From Rouxiella chamberiensis (lineage in GTDB: Bacteria; Pseudomonadota; Gammaproteobacteria; Enterobacterales; Enterobacteriaceae), in NCBI RefSeq assembly GCF_026967475.1, contig NZ_CP114058.1, positions 1,860,001 through 1,924,000 of the forward strand: DNA of 64,000 bases, read 5' to 3'. The position numbers and the translations under genes were made by a program. This document shows positions 27,226 through 37,285 of this stretch, one piece after another (position 1 is the stretch's first letter; each line of letters begins with the position of its first letter). The notes under the pieces were generated by a model. The model saw nothing but the letters and a program-made list of their open reading frames with translations. It had not been told where the DNA came from and ran no database searches.

Positions 27226-27708
27226 TCAGGCCTGTGTTTTCTTGCCGCTGTAGCGGGTAATCGGTTTCTCCGGCTCCTGCGCCATCCCCTGCGAAAATGA
27301 CTTTATGCCCTGCAGCAACGGCGAAATTGCGCCCCACAGCTTGTCATCCTGCAATATCTTGATGGCTCCGCGAATACCGGGTGCCTTGCTCTCCTGTTTG
27401 TCTTGAGATGCCGTACTCAGCGCATTGGCTCCGTCGGTAAGCGCCATCAACAGCTGATTGAACCGCTCGGGAGGCACGCGCGACAGCGCCATCAGCAGCA
27501 GCGATAAGTTCTGTACGGTGGTTTGCGAGCCGGGCTGCGAGAGGCCATCGACCAATACTTTGGCAATCTGCGTATTGGCGCACACCAAATCGTTGGCCAG
27601 GCGCAAAAACCCGTGCTTGTGCAGATTCTCCAGCAGTGTACCCAATGCCTCGCTGGCGTCGGGCTGCGTCTGGGTAGGCGGAACGTCGTAACTCATCTTC
27701 TCGGCCAT
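27226..27708 (-). CDS. DUF1641 formate-dehydrogenase accessory subunit
   Basis: 160 residues from MAEKMSYDV. It is mostly helical with the DUF1641 pattern ALGTLLENLHKHGFLRLANDLV and a Gly/Leu-rich middle. Its ATG overlaps the last base of the formate dehydrogenase stop, so it is translationally coupled. The same pairing exists in Bacillus subtilis (yrhE-yrhD), which supports a shared role; its biochemical function is not known. It might be a membrane- or partner-binding subunit. Confidence 0.8.
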   Translation of the reverse strand: MAEKMSYDVPPTQTQPDASEALGTLLENLHKHGFLRLANDLVCANTQIAKVLVDGLSQPGSQTTVQNLSLLLMALSRVPPERFNQLLMALTDGANALSTASQDKQESKAPGIRGAIKILQDDKLWGAISPLLQGIKSFSQGMAQEPEKPITRYSGKKTQA

Positions 27709-30681
27709 TAGAATTTCTCCGGATGCGGTGTATGTTCGGGCGGCAAGGTGTAGCCCTCCTGTTGCCATTTCTCCTCGACCGGAACGTGGGAAAGTGGCGT
27801 ACGTTTGCCGTAGCGGAAGTTATGCGCGGGCAGCGGACTGCCGTTGTTGGGTTGTCCGCTTTTACTCATTTTCACCGCCAACTCTTTATAGGCCGGCGTG
27901 TTGACGTCAGGATCGTGATGCTCGCCAGTCAGGGCATTCACGCCGTTTTCGCCGAAATGAATAGGAATAAACAGCCCGTTACCGGCCACGCGATCGGTAA
28001 TCAGTACCGGCACCTCTATAGAACCGCGACGCGATGTCAATGTGACCCAGTCGCCCTCTTGCAGTGCGCGTTCGTCCGCCAACTGCGGGCTGATTTCAAC
28101 GAACCAGTAAGGCGATATCGACAGAATGCGTCCTCCCGGTCCCGTCTGGTTGGTGGACTGGAAGTGCTCGAGCATTCGGCCGTTGTTGAGGGTTAAATCG
28201 TAGTCGTTGTCGGGTTGCTCCTGCGGCGGATTCCACTCCAGCACGTGAAGCCTGGCCTTGCCGTCGGGAAACTTGAATTGCTCGGTATAGAGCAGCGGCG
28301 TGCCGGTGCCCTCGGCGTTGACCGGCCACTGCTGTGACTGCCAGCTGCTTAGACGTGGATAGCTCACGCCCGCAAATGCCTCGGCGATGCCCGCCGCTTC
28401 GGCCATGATTTGCGAAGGATGGGTGTAATACCACGGATGCCCCAGACGACTCGCCAGTTCGGTAAGAATGCGCCAGTCAGGGCGGCTGTCGCCAAGCGGC
28501 GGCATGACCTCGTAGAATCGCTGAATACGGCGTTCGGTATTGACGAAGGTCCCCTCTTTTTCAACGCTTGGGCACGAGGGAAGCACTACGTCGGCAAATT
28601 CGGCAGTGCGGCTCATGAAAATATCCTGCACCACCATAAACTCCAGCCGACTAAAGGCTTCGTGAACGGTGGTGGAATCGGCATCGGCGAAAGCCGTTTC
28701 TTCACCGATCACAAACATCGCCTTCACTTCACCCTTGTGCGCTTTCTGCACCATCATAAAGTTGTCGGCACCGGCCTTGTCGGAAAGGTGTTCCGGCGCA
28801 ACGCCCCAGGCTTTGGCCCACTTTTCCCGCATTTTGGCGTCGGTCACTTTCTCGTAACCCGGATACATGTTGCTCAGACAGCCAAAATCGCTGGCACCCT
28901 GCACATTATTATGTCCGCGCATCGGATAGGCTCCCGTTCCCGGACGGCCATAGTTGCCCGTGACCAGCAGCAGATTGGACAGCGAGGTGCTGGTGTCGGC
29001 ACCGTGACTGTGCTGGGTAATACCCATCGCCCAAAGGATGCACACACTTCCTGCCTGACCTATCATCTCGCCTGCCGTACGCAACTGCTCGACGGTCAGG
29101 CCGGTATGTTCACTGGCGTACTCCAGCGTGAAGGGTTCGAGGCTTTCACGATAGCGCGCTACGTCATTCACCCGCGCGGCGAGGAAGGCTTCGTCGGCAT
29201 AGCCTGCATCGAACATATAGCGCGACATCGCCGAGGCCCAGAGCATATCCGAACCCGGACGAATGCGCAGATAGCAGTCGGCGCGCTCGGCCATCTCATG
29301 CGCGCGCGGGTCGACCACCAGCAGTTTCTGGCCGTTATGCTTGTGGGCCTGTTTGATACGTGTGGCGATAACCGGATGATTTTCAGCCAGATTACTGCCC
29401 ACGATCACAATCAGCTCCGACTGGTAGAGGTCCCCGATGCTGCCCGCATCGCCGCCGTAACCTACCGTGCGAAACAGGCCTTCCGTCGCCGGATTCTGGC
29501 AATAACGCGACGAGTTATCGACATTGTTGGTGCCAAAAATCAGGCGGGCAATCTTTTGGGTAAGGTAGGCTTCTTCATTGCTGGCCTTGCTGGAGCCGAT
29601 AAACCCGATGCTGTCACCGCCGTGTCGATGGGCGATGTCGGTTAATCGACTGGCGACCAGAGACAGCGCCTCGTCCCAGCTTGCCGGACGAAAACGGCCG
29701 TTTTCACGAATCAACGGCGTGGTCAGCCGCTTCTCGCTGTTGACGAAATCCCAGCCAAACTTGCCCTTGATGCAGGTCGAAATACCGTTGACGGGCGCAT
29801 CGGCCACCGGCTGAACCTTGAGGATATGGCGGTCGCGGGTCCACATTTCGAAGCTGCAACCCACGCCGCAGTAAGTGCATACCGTTTTGGTCTTCTTTAT
29901 CTCATGCTGGCGCATCGCCATGTCCATGATAGAGATGCCGGTAATGGGCCCCATGCCAATCGAATGTTCGAGCGATTTTACAAAGTTTATCATCGGGCGT
30001 TTCAAATCGGGCGGCGCGGAGGTAAAGGGGCCGGCATCTGGCTGCATGGTCTTTTCCAGCAGCGCATTACACGGACACACGGTCACACAGTGCCCGCAGC
30101 TTACGCAGCTCGAACCGGCAATCTGCTCGCCGCCGTCCCACAATACGCGGGGATGGTCGCTGGTGTAGTCGATGGACAGGGTTTCGTTGACTTCAACGTT
30201 TCTGACAGGCTTCAACGCAGCGGCCGCAGAGAATGCACTGATCCGGATCATAGGTATAAAAGGGGTTGGAAAAATCCTTGGCCGAGGGCTTTGGCTCATA
30301 GGGATAGTATTGAATCGGGATGTGCATGTCGGCGACGGCGTTGTGCAACGTACAGTCGCCGGTATTGTGTTCGCATACCGTGCAATACAGCTCGTGCCGG
30401 TTGAGCACGCGATCCATGCCCTCTTCCTGCGCGGCTTTTGCATGGGTGTCGAGACTCGATACCGTCATTCCCTCGTAAGTTTGCAGCGTACAGCCGCGAA
30501 CCAGTTCATCTTGGTGGGTGACCCAGCAAACATCGCAGGTTTGTAGCGGTTGAAGTGCTTCGTGATAACACACGTGCGGAAGTTTTTCGCCGTGCTGGTC
30601 CAGAAAATCGATTAACGGTTGCCCGCTGCGCCCTGTAATTCTGTTGCCATTGAAAATAATTGTGCAGGTTTCATTGCTCAT
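27708..30681 (-). CDS. molybdopterin formate dehydrogenase, catalytic subunit, frameshifted
   Basis: About 990 residues after correction. The N-terminus is NuoG-like: a [2Fe-2S] domain (CYHEALQPLQTCDVC...RGC), then CTVCEHNTGDC and two [4Fe-4S] ferredoxin motifs (CILCGRCVEAC, CVSCGHCVTVCPC). The molybdopterin part follows, with CTYCGVGC for a further [4Fe-4S]. The molybdenum ligand position reads NSSRYCQNPA, so this is a cysteine, not selenocysteine, enzyme. It oxidises formate in the cytoplasm. The frame breaks at 30199-30201: coding CAGAAACG should be CAGAACG, which restores EACQNVEVNE. Without this correction the protein is split after 162 residues. A DUF1641 gene follows. Confidence 0.85.
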
Positions 30682-30994
30682 TCAAGATCACCACTCGACA
30701 TTGCTACGCTAAAGGTTGAAACGCTTTTTATGCTTATTTTTTATTGAAGGTAAACTTCTGTTATTAAAGCGTAGCCGCTGACGAGGGGTTTCCAGAAGGG
30801 GCGTGTTCAGAATGCTCTCATATCGCAAAATTCTTTTTTTGTGAGTGGCGAAACAAAAAGGTTCTGCTAACTTTTATGCGTAATTTCCCCTGTGTTCCAA
30901 GCGACTTTGCCCGCCCTGTGCGGGTATTTTTTTGCCTGTACTATAATAGGTTGGATTGGTTGTTACTTTTTTTACATTTTAGCCTAGGGGAATT
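30682..30994. other. divergent intergenic region with an orphan plus-strand terminator
   Basis: No gene is supported in these 313 bases. Apart from the hairpin at 30909-30933, a TATAAT at 30942-30947 may be the -10 of the antiporter gene, though no good -35 precedes it. Confidence 0.45.
30909..30933 (+). terminator. intrinsic terminator upstream of the antiporter gene
   Basis: CCCGC (30910-30914), loop CCTGT, GCGGG (30920-30924), then TATTTTTTT. It points rightwards, yet no plus-strand gene precedes it. It would end an unrecognised short RNA or act as a leader attenuator. Confidence 0.6.
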
Positions 30995-32311
30995 ATGAAT
31001 TATCTCGCATGGACTGCCGGAGTCGGTGGTTTGCTGCTGCTTATGTCGCTGTCATTTGGCTGGATTAATCGCACACCGATCCCTATTTTCGGGATTTACC
31101 TGCTGGTCGGCGTACTTTGTGGCCCTTGGGGGCTGGATTTACTGCATCTTGATATTACTGCCCACTCGACGCTGGTCAGCCACATCACCGAATTCGCCAT
31201 CGCCACTTCGCTGTTTATCACCGGATTAAAAATCCGCGTGCCGTTGCGGGCCAGCATCTGGAAGATAGGATTTCGGCTCGCCGTGCCCGCCATGATCCTG
31301 ACTGTGGGCGGGTTAATGTTGATTGCCCACTTTTTTGCCGGTCTGTCGTGGCCCATTTCGCTCGCGCTCGCGGCCATCATCGCGCCAACGGACCCCGTTC
31401 TGGCGAGCCTGATTGCGGTCAATGACTCTCGCGATGACGATACCCTGAGGCTGTCATTGTCGAGCGAAGCGGGTCTTAATGACGGCACCGCCCTGCCGCT
31501 ATTGATGCTGGCCTTGTTGTGGCACAACGCCGAAGGTGGGGTTTCAGGAACAGAACTGCTGCACTGGTTTTCCATCGACGTTATCTGGGCGCTGTTTGCC
31601 GGTATCGGCATCGGGTATGGGCTTGGGCGCATCGTCGGGCTTATTTCAACCCATTGGCGTCATATTCAGGGCGAAGACGCGCCGAGTGATTTCATTGCGC
31701 TGGCGCTGATTTGCCTGAGCTATTCGATTGCGCTTGCCGTGGATTCGTCAGGCTTTCTCGCGGCCTTTGCCGCCGGTGTCGGCCTGCGCAGTGCGGAAAT
31801 CAAGGTTCAGCGCAGAAATCCGACGGATGAAGAGGAAGACGACAATCCGCCGGCCGAAATGATGATCAACCCGCATCTTCGCCACGCGATTCAGGAACGC
31901 AGTCCGCTGAAAGCCGTCGGGTTGGTGATTGGCGATGCCCTGTCCTTTGGCGACACCATCGAGCGCCTGATGGCGGCGGCCATCGTTATCGTATTGGGGG
32001 TTACGCTTGCGCTGCACTGGGATCCGTCGGCATTGATTCTGGCGTTTATTCTTTTCTGCATTGTTCGCCCGCTGGCAGTGTATATCTCGACCATAGGTTC
32101 CAGTTATTCCAGGCAGCAGCGATTGCTGTTTGGCTGGCTGGGTATTCGCGGCATCGGTAGCCTTAACTATATTGCCTACGCCTATATGCATGGCATGCAG
32201 GGAAATGAAGCCGACACCATGACCAACTATGCGCTGACAATTATTACCGCCAGTGTGTTGATACACGGAATTACGGTCACGCCGTTGCTGAACTTCTGGA
32301 ATCGTCGATAG
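30995..32311 (+). CDS. CPA1-family cation:proton antiporter (NhaP-like)
   Basis: 438 residues with about 12 membrane segments. The core motif AAIIAPTDPVLASL with its conserved Asp, followed by EAGLNDGTALPLL, is typical of CPA1/NhaP exchangers. It expels Na+ or K+ in exchange for H+ across the inner membrane. An acidic loop (TDEEEDDNPPAE) splits the protein in the middle. The ATG follows GGGG at 5 nt. It stands alone. The ion cannot be decided from sequence. Confidence 0.87.
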   Translation: MNYLAWTAGVGGLLLLMSLSFGWINRTPIPIFGIYLLVGVLCGPWGLDLLHLDITAHSTLVSHITEFAIATSLFITGLKIRVPLRASIWKIGFRLAVPAMILTVGGLMLIAHFFAGLSWPISLALAAIIAPTDPVLASLIAVNDSRDDDTLRLSLSSEAGLNDGTALPLLMLALLWHNAEGGVSGTELLHWFSIDVIWALFAGIGIGYGLGRIVGLISTHWRHIQGEDAPSDFIALALICLSYSIALAVDSSGFLAAFAAGVGLRSAEIKVQRRNPTDEEEDDNPPAEMMINPHLRHAIQERSPLKAVGLVIGDALSFGDTIERLMAAAIVIVLGVTLALHWDPSALILAFILFCIVRPLAVYISTIGSSYSRQQRLLFGWLGIRGIGSLNYIAYAYMHGMQGNEADTMTNYALTIITASVLIHGITVTPLLNFWNRR

Positions 32312-32423
32312 CGGTCATCCTTATTCTGTTACCTCGCTCTCGGATGATGAGGATAGCTCCTGATAAGATACTATTTATAAATCCTTGTTATTAAATGTTA
32401 TTTAACTATCAGGCGCTATTCTC

Positions 32424-33026
32424 ATGAACGTTGGCATATCGAGTTCTTGTTCACGACCCTCTGTTCTACCAACCGACTCTTCCCGCCCGTCAGCCCGTTT
32501 GCACTTAATTATGCGCTTGGCGAATGTCGTAATCTCCCGTATTACGCCTGCGACGGTGCGGGCCAATGCTCCCCAGGAAGACTACGGCTTACGTTATCTC
32601 GACCCATTCGGTCTGGAAAAGACCTATGTCGAAGGGAAATCTCGTCTGGTGAAAGCCGCCGATACCCCTTTCGACGCCGAGAGGCTTTCACATCTTATCG
32701 GTACCGGCAATCCGCTTAAAATACGGGTCACGGAAACCACCAGCGCGGTAGAAGTGCCCATGCAGGATGTCAACGGGGAAGTTTATCGGGTGCGCAGTCA
32801 TTTCGTGCATTACAGAGGGCCGAAAGGACAGGCGACCATCATGCCCAACGGCGAGGTCGACCTCTCCGAAGCCCAACACATGCGACGCAATATGCTGCCC
32901 GGCATGGCAAGAAAGGCCGGTGAATTTGCGATGTTTGAAATTCCGCCCGAGCAGATGTTGCAACGCACTCGAGGCACTTTCTCTTGTTTTTATCCCCTCG
33001 GCGCATCCTTGCACCCGCGCGCCTGA
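32424..33026 (+). CDS. hypothetical protein, 200 residues, family not recognised
   Basis: The first 50 residues are rich in Ser, Arg and Pro without a clear signal peptide. From residue 50 a compact domain appears: DYGLRYLDPFGLEKTYVEGKS, then IRVTETTSAVEVPMQDVNGEVYRVR, YRGPKGQATIMPNGEVDLSE. I recognise no family. The ATG at 32424 lacks a good ribosome-binding site. The coding signal is moderate and the C-terminus (CFYPLGASLHPRA) looks unrelated to the domain, so a frameshift near the end is possible. It could be an effector-like or secreted orphan; that is guesswork. Confidence 0.5.
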   Translation: MNVGISSSCSRPSVLPTDSSRPSARLHLIMRLANVVISRITPATVRANAPQEDYGLRYLDPFGLEKTYVEGKSRLVKAADTPFDAERLSHLIGTGNPLKIRVTETTSAVEVPMQDVNGEVYRVRSHFVHYRGPKGQATIMPNGEVDLSEAQHMRRNMLPGMARKAGEFAMFEIPPEQMLQRTRGTFSCFYPLGASLHPRA

Positions 33027-33046
33027 TGGCGGCAGGCGTGTAAAAA

Positions 33047-33072
33047 TGCCCGCACGCAACGGCGAACGGGCA
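33047..33072 (+). terminator. weak terminator-like hairpin after the hypothetical gene
   Basis: TGCCCG (33047-33052) and CGGGCA (33067-33072) pair around a 14-nt loop, followed by ATTATCTT. Weak. Confidence 0.35.
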
Positions 33073-33248
33073 ATTATCTTCAAAATTTTGTACCTGTACA
33101 AAGTTTGGGGGTATCGCCAAAATCAGGCCGAATCCCGCATTCCCCACAATTGCAGGGGATATCGCCTTCCCGACTAACTTTCTCTATTCCCTCAATGTTT
33201 TACCGTCTCAGTTGGTTAAATTTCACCACTATTGAGGATGTTTTGCCC

Positions 33249-33270
33249 AAGTATAGCCTGTGCTAAGTAT
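33249..33270. promoter_or_regulatory. candidate MntR box upstream of mntP
   Basis: AAGTATAGC-CTGT-GCTAAGTAT has the 9-4-9 layout of the MntR site (AAACATAGC-N4-GCTATGTTT), with seven of nine positions matching in each arm. A possible extended -10 (TGCTATAAG, 33280-33288) follows, which would place the site over the -35. In E. coli MntR activates mntP under high manganese. The rest of 33027-33392 has no gene, and no yybP-ykoY motif was found. Confidence 0.55.
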
Positions 33271-33392
33271 CTTACCACTTGCTATAAGTGCATGAAAAAT
33301 ATGGTTTTTTTATTCAATCTTTTGTGGCAGTATAGCCGCCTCTTTTCACTAATAGCCTTTTTTCACCTTCGAAGGCTTAATTGGTCTGTTTT

Positions 33393-33965
33393 ATGAACAC
33401 TTATGCAATTCTGATTTTAGCGTTTGGTATGTCGATGGACGCATTTGCTGCCGCAATTGGCAAAGGCGCCGCACTGCATCGCCCACCGTTAAGAGAAGCA
33501 TTGCGGACCGGCCTTATCTTTGGCGTCATTGAAGCCATCACGCCGATTATCGGCTGGGGTATCGGCCTCGCTGCCAGTCAGTTCATCATGAGCTGGGACC
33601 ATTGGGTCGCCTTCATTCTGCTGCTGGTGCTGGGCGTGCGCATGATTATCGAAGGAGTGAAAAAAGAGAAAGTCGAAGAGTGCGACGTGCCGCGTCGCCA
33701 CGGTTTTTGGCTGTTAGTGACAACCGCGATCGCCACAAGCCTTGACGCAATGGCCGTCGGCGTGGGTCTGGCATTTTTGCAGGTGAACATTCTCGCAATG
33801 GCCTTGACCATCGGCGCAGCCACCACGATTATGGCCACCACCGGCATGCTGCTTGGCCGCTTCCTGGGCGCGGCCATTGGAAAATGGGCCGAGATCCTGG
33901 GTGGCGTGGTGCTTATCGGCATCGGCTCATCCATATTGGTCGAACATCTGGGCTTGCTGAGCTAA
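33393..33965 (+). CDS. mntP: manganese efflux pump MntP
   Basis: 190 residues, six membrane segments. [18 protein letters not shown] and its repeat [20 protein letters not shown] carry the paired Asp residues of the family; it aligns throughout with E. coli MntP. It exports Mn2+ across the inner membrane. The ATG at 33393 is chosen by that alignment. A TTG four codons upstream, 5 nt after GAAGG, is the better-spaced start and cannot be excluded. A long hairpin terminator follows. A candidate MntR box lies about 120 bp upstream. Confidence 0.93.
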   Translation: MNTYAILILAFGMSMDAFAAAIGKGAALHRPPLREALRTGLIFGVIEAITPIIGWGIGLAASQFIMSWDHWVAFILLLVLGVRMIIEGVKKEKVEECDVPRRHGFWLLVTTAIATSLDAMAVGVGLAFLQVNILAMALTIGAATTIMATTGMLLGRFLGAAIGKWAEILGGVVLIGIGSSILVEHLGLLS

Positions 33966-33988
33966 GTCCGATCTTATGGCTTCCCATT

Positions 33989-34022
33989 GCGCCCTCGTTG
34001 ATTTTTATTAATCCGAGGGCGC
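33989..34022 (+). terminator. mntP terminator hairpin
   Basis: GCGCCCTCG (33989-33997) pairs with CGAGGGCGC (34014-34022), extended by GATT/AATC inside the loop. The run of Ts after it is weak. Confidence 0.6.
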
Positions 34023-34227
34023 TGTGCATTTTGTACCCTGCGCAATCTAGCCGTCCGGCTCCCTTCCTCTATTTCGTCATCCCCCTTTCTCGGCAAAATA
34101 CTTTCCAAACAGGAATCGATCAATTAACAAAGAGGCGTGGCAGTTATCGTTCTTCCTATCAATACTTGGCAATGGCTTCGACCCTACACCCGAATGCTCA
34201 TACCAATAATCTGTTATGGAGAGAACA

Positions 34228-35204
34228 TTGAACAATAACGCGCATAATAATCTCAGCCGACGTTCGTTCGTACTGGGAATGGCTGCCCTCGGCGCTTTCG
34301 CAGGAATCACCCGACACGCATTGGCGTCTCCCGAAAAATCCCCCTTGGCAGAAGCTTCACGCCGCCTGCGGGTGCCTGCGACTGCCATCATCATATTTAT
34401 GACGCCCGATTTCCCACGGTACCCGGCGCAACATTAACCCCGCCGCCGGCCACCGTTTCGGATTATCGTCTTTTGCAACATCGGCTTGGCACGACGCGCA
34501 ACGTCATTGTGACGCCTTCGGCCTACGGCACGGACAACCGTTGCCTGCTTGATGCGCTACAGCAGATGGGCAGCCAGTCGCGTGGCATCGCGGTCATCAA
34601 TTCACAGGTTACGGATAAAGAACTCGAAACCTTGCATCGCCACGGCGTGCGCGGGATTCGCGTATTGTTTGGTCGAACCAATCCAGTAACACCCGAAGAA
34701 ATTGAACCCCTCGCCGCACGTATCAAACCGCTGGGTTGGCAGATGCAATTCTATATGCCTGCGGCACAACTCGCTTCGTTGGCCGACCGGTTGGTGAAAC
34801 TGCCCACGCCTATCGTGATTGACCATATGGGGCATATTCCACAACCGGAGGGTGAAAATTCGCAGGCCTACAAGGCGATGCGCCGGATTCTGGACAGTGG
34901 CAACGGTTGGGTGAAACTTTCGGGTGCCTATATGGATACCAAAATCGGTCCGCCGCATTATCCAGACACGTCGGCGATTGCCCGCAGCTTTATCGCCGCA
35001 GCGCCGGAACGGGTAGTCTGGGGTTCCAACTGGCCGCATCCAGCGGCACAGGCGGGTGAAACCCCCTTGCCCGATGACATGAACCTGTTTAACCTGCTGG
35101 CAGAATGGGCACCCAACGACAGCCTCCGGGCAAAGATTCTGGTCGACAACCCGGAAGCCCTGTTCGGTTTCAATGCCGATACGCGCGCCGTCGCGGCCGT
35201 GTAA
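34228..35204 (+). CDS. Tat-exported amidohydrolase (COG3618 type), frameshifted
   Basis: About 325 residues after correction. It carries a Tat signal (LSRRSFVLGMAALG), then the metal-binding CDCHHHIYD, IDHMGH and WGSNWPHP motifs of the COG3618 amidohydrolase family (2-pyrone-4,6-dicarboxylate lactonase relatives). It would hydrolyse a lactone or amide in the periplasm. The start is probably TTG at 34228, behind GGAG, rather than ATG at 34216. One base is missing between 34340 and 34356, most simply in the run of five Cs. Without it the frame stops at 34437. It converges on the DadA-like gene. Confidence 0.75.
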
Positions 35205-35215
35205 AGGTCCAACAC

Positions 35216-35242
35216 ATGGCCCCGATGGAATTTCGGGGCCAT
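35216..35242. terminator. terminator between convergent genes
   Basis: ATGGCCCCGA (35216-35225) and TCGGGGCCAT (35233-35242) form a perfect 10-bp stem with a 7-nt loop. No T-run. Confidence 0.6.
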
Positions 35243-35279
35243 GCCCACGTCGGCTTGCAAAACTCCCCGTGGCCGTATG

Positions 35280-36608
35280 TTACATCATCTGCGGTTGGCG
35301 AATGGCGCTGCCGTCACTGAAGCGGCTCAGACGATACGCCGACATATCGGTGTAGGGCCGCTCATTCATGACCTGTTGACTGATAAGCCTTGCCGCGCCG
35401 GGGCCGATACCGAAACCGTGTCCACTAAAGCCGGAGGCGATGATAAAGCCCGGAATTTTTTCGCTTTCATCGATGACCGGCACAAGATCGGGCGTGGTAT
35501 CAATCCAGCCGCCCCACGCGTGGTCAATGCCAATCCCCTTCAACTGCGGAAACTCTTTCTCTATTTCGGCGATCGCCATGCGCAGGATGTCTTTATCGGC
35601 GGCGGGATCCAGAGTACGGATTTTCTCGAACGGCGACACGTTGTCGAAGGTCCAGTTCCCTGCGGCTTCAGGGCCGTTAAAGAAAGAACCGTTAACGCGG
35701 AATTTAAGCTTCTTCGCTACTTTACTGCGGTACATCGGCAAGAATTTAGCGACGTTACGCAGGTTTTGCGGCGCGAGATCCATTCGGCCCAATCCCGGCA
35801 CGGCAACGGTATAGCTGCCGTCGATGCGGCGGCGCATCGCCAGATTCGGCGTACTCAGACAACCTTCAACCACCTGCGGCGCGACGGTGGTTTTGAAGGC
35901 CGTACCCAGAATATTGGCGCTGGGTAATTCGATGCCATGGCGATGACAGAAACGTGCGCTCCACGCCCCGCCGCAACAGATAACCTTGTTAGCCTTGACC
36001 AGTCCATGCTCGGTCCACACGCCCGTCACCCGGCCAGCGCTGATTTCGAGTCCGCGAACCGCACACTGCTGCTGGATATTGGCGCCGAGTCGCTGAGCGC
36101 CTATCGCCATCCCCGGCACCGCTTTCGAGGGTTCGGCGCGGCCGTCGGTCGGTGACCAGATACCGCCCACCCACGACGAGGCGCTGCCGCTGCGTTGCGC
36201 GGCTTCCTTACCGGTCAGCAGCTGGCTGTGAAAACCCATGACCTCGGCTTTCTTGCCCCAGGCTTCCCATTTCGCCACATCGGTTTCGCGGCTGGTGCAG
36301 TAAAGAATGCCCGTACGGCGAAAACCCAAATCGATGCCAATCTCTTCGCCCAGTTCGCTCCAGCGCTGCAAGCTGTTCATCGCCATCGGCAATTCATAGA
36401 GATCACGGTTCTGCTGGCGGACCCAGCCCCAGTTGCGGCTCGACTGTTCGCCAGCAATAACACCCTTTTCCAGCAAGGCGACGGAAACGCCGCGCTTTGC
36501 CAGCTCATAAGTCGTTGCGGTGCCTATCACTCCGCCGCCTATCACGACGACATCGACTTCCTTCGGGAAAATGGGACTATTGGGTACCGCATCTATTTTT
36601 ACGCGCAT
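35280..36608 (-). CDS. DadA-like FAD-dependent amino acid oxidase/dehydrogenase
   Basis: 442 residues. The FAD-binding motif VDVVVIGGGVIGTATTYELAKRG lies at residues 18-40 and the DAO-type C-terminal GFSGHGFGIGPG closes the flavin site. This family oxidises D-amino acids, glycine/sarcosine derivatives or related amines. It lies in a cluster with a cupin regulator and a polar amino acid importer, so it probably degrades the imported compound. It is cotranscribed or nearly so with the XRE regulator (44 bp gap). Substrate not predictable. Confidence 0.82.
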   Translation of the reverse strand: MRVKIDAVPNSPIFPKEVDVVVIGGGVIGTATTYELAKRGVSVALLEKGVIAGEQSSRNWGWVRQQNRDLYELPMAMNSLQRWSELGEEIGIDLGFRRTGILYCTSRETDVAKWEAWGKKAEVMGFHSQLLTGKEAAQRSGSASSWVGGIWSPTDGRAEPSKAVPGMAIGAQRLGANIQQQCAVRGLEISAGRVTGVWTEHGLVKANKVICCGGAWSARFCHRHGIELPSANILGTAFKTTVAPQVVEGCLSTPNLAMRRRIDGSYTVAVPGLGRMDLAPQNLRNVAKFLPMYRSKVAKKLKFRVNGSFFNGPEAAGNWTFDNVSPFEKIRTLDPAADKDILRMAIAEIEKEFPQLKGIGIDHAWGGWIDTTPDLVPVIDESEKIPGFIIASGFSGHGFGIGPGAARLISQQVMNERPYTDMSAYRLSRFSDGSAIRQPQMM

Positions 36609-36652
36609 AAGACAACCTTATTGCCGAGGTCGAAAATCTGTAAATGTCGAAA

Positions 36653-37264
36653 TCAGAGATGTTTGTCAGTCTGCACCAGCATGACCCACAACACCTGAGA
36701 TTCCAATGACGTATGATTGAAAACGTTATGCAGCAGATGGCTTTTGAACTGGAAGCTGTCACCGGGATAGAGCACGGATTTTTCGTCCTCGATTTCAAGC
36801 GTCAACTCGCCGCTCAGCAGCAGACCGGCCTTTTCGCCTTCCCCCACCAGCATCTGTTCGGAACGCGCGCCCGCAGGCACATCGATAATCATGAATTTGA
36901 CATCGTAGTCGCCCGGCGGCGAAAGCAGCGATTTGGCAATGCCGCTCGTGCCGACATGGAAATGCGGGCGATCGTTTTCGCGTCGAATAAAGTGCTCAAT
37001 GCCCGGTGTGGCGGCCTCTTCCCCTTCCAGAAAGTAGGTGAGCGGCACGTTGAACACCTGCCGCAGCTGTTCCAGCATCCGAATGGTGGGGTTGGTCAGA
37101 TTGCGTTCAATCTGGCTAATGGTTCCCGCAGAAACACCGGCCTGCGCCGCCAGTTCGCTGATGGTCAGATTACGGGCTTTGCGCATTTTCTTTAAGCGCA
37201 GGCCAATATCCGCTTCGAGCGAACTGATATCGGGCTCGACGGGCTTGAGATTGCTTCGGGTCAT
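36653..37264 (-). CDS. XRE-family regulator with C-terminal cupin
   Basis: About 203 residues. An XRE-type HTH (LTISELAAQAGVSAGTISQIERN) lies near residues 33-55, and a cupin ligand-binding domain fills the C-terminal half (PAGARSEQMLVGEGEKAGLLLSGELTLEI). This PuuR/SutR-like layout senses small metabolites and represses catabolic genes. Start at MTRSNLK (37264) behind AGGA; ATG at 37273 is three codons earlier with a worse site. It lies between the oxidase and the importer and most likely controls both. Confidence 0.85.
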   Translation of the reverse strand: MTRSNLKPVEPDISSLEADIGLRLKKMRKARNLTISELAAQAGVSAGTISQIERNLTNPTIRMLEQLRQVFNVPLTYFLEGEEAATPGIEHFIRRENDRPHFHVGTSGIAKSLLSPPGDYDVKFMIIDVPAGARSEQMLVGEGEKAGLLLSGELTLEIEDEKSVLYPGDSFQFKSHLLHNVFNHTSLESQVLWVMLVQTDKHL

Positions 37265-37285
37265 TCGGTTCATCCTGTGACGGTA

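Noticed and set aside
28410..29645. 411-codon plus-strand frame
   Set aside because: Antisense to the formate dehydrogenase catalytic domain.
33180..33392. yybP-ykoY riboswitch before mntP
   Set aside because: Conserved GGGGAGTAG-like and downstream elements were not found by eye.
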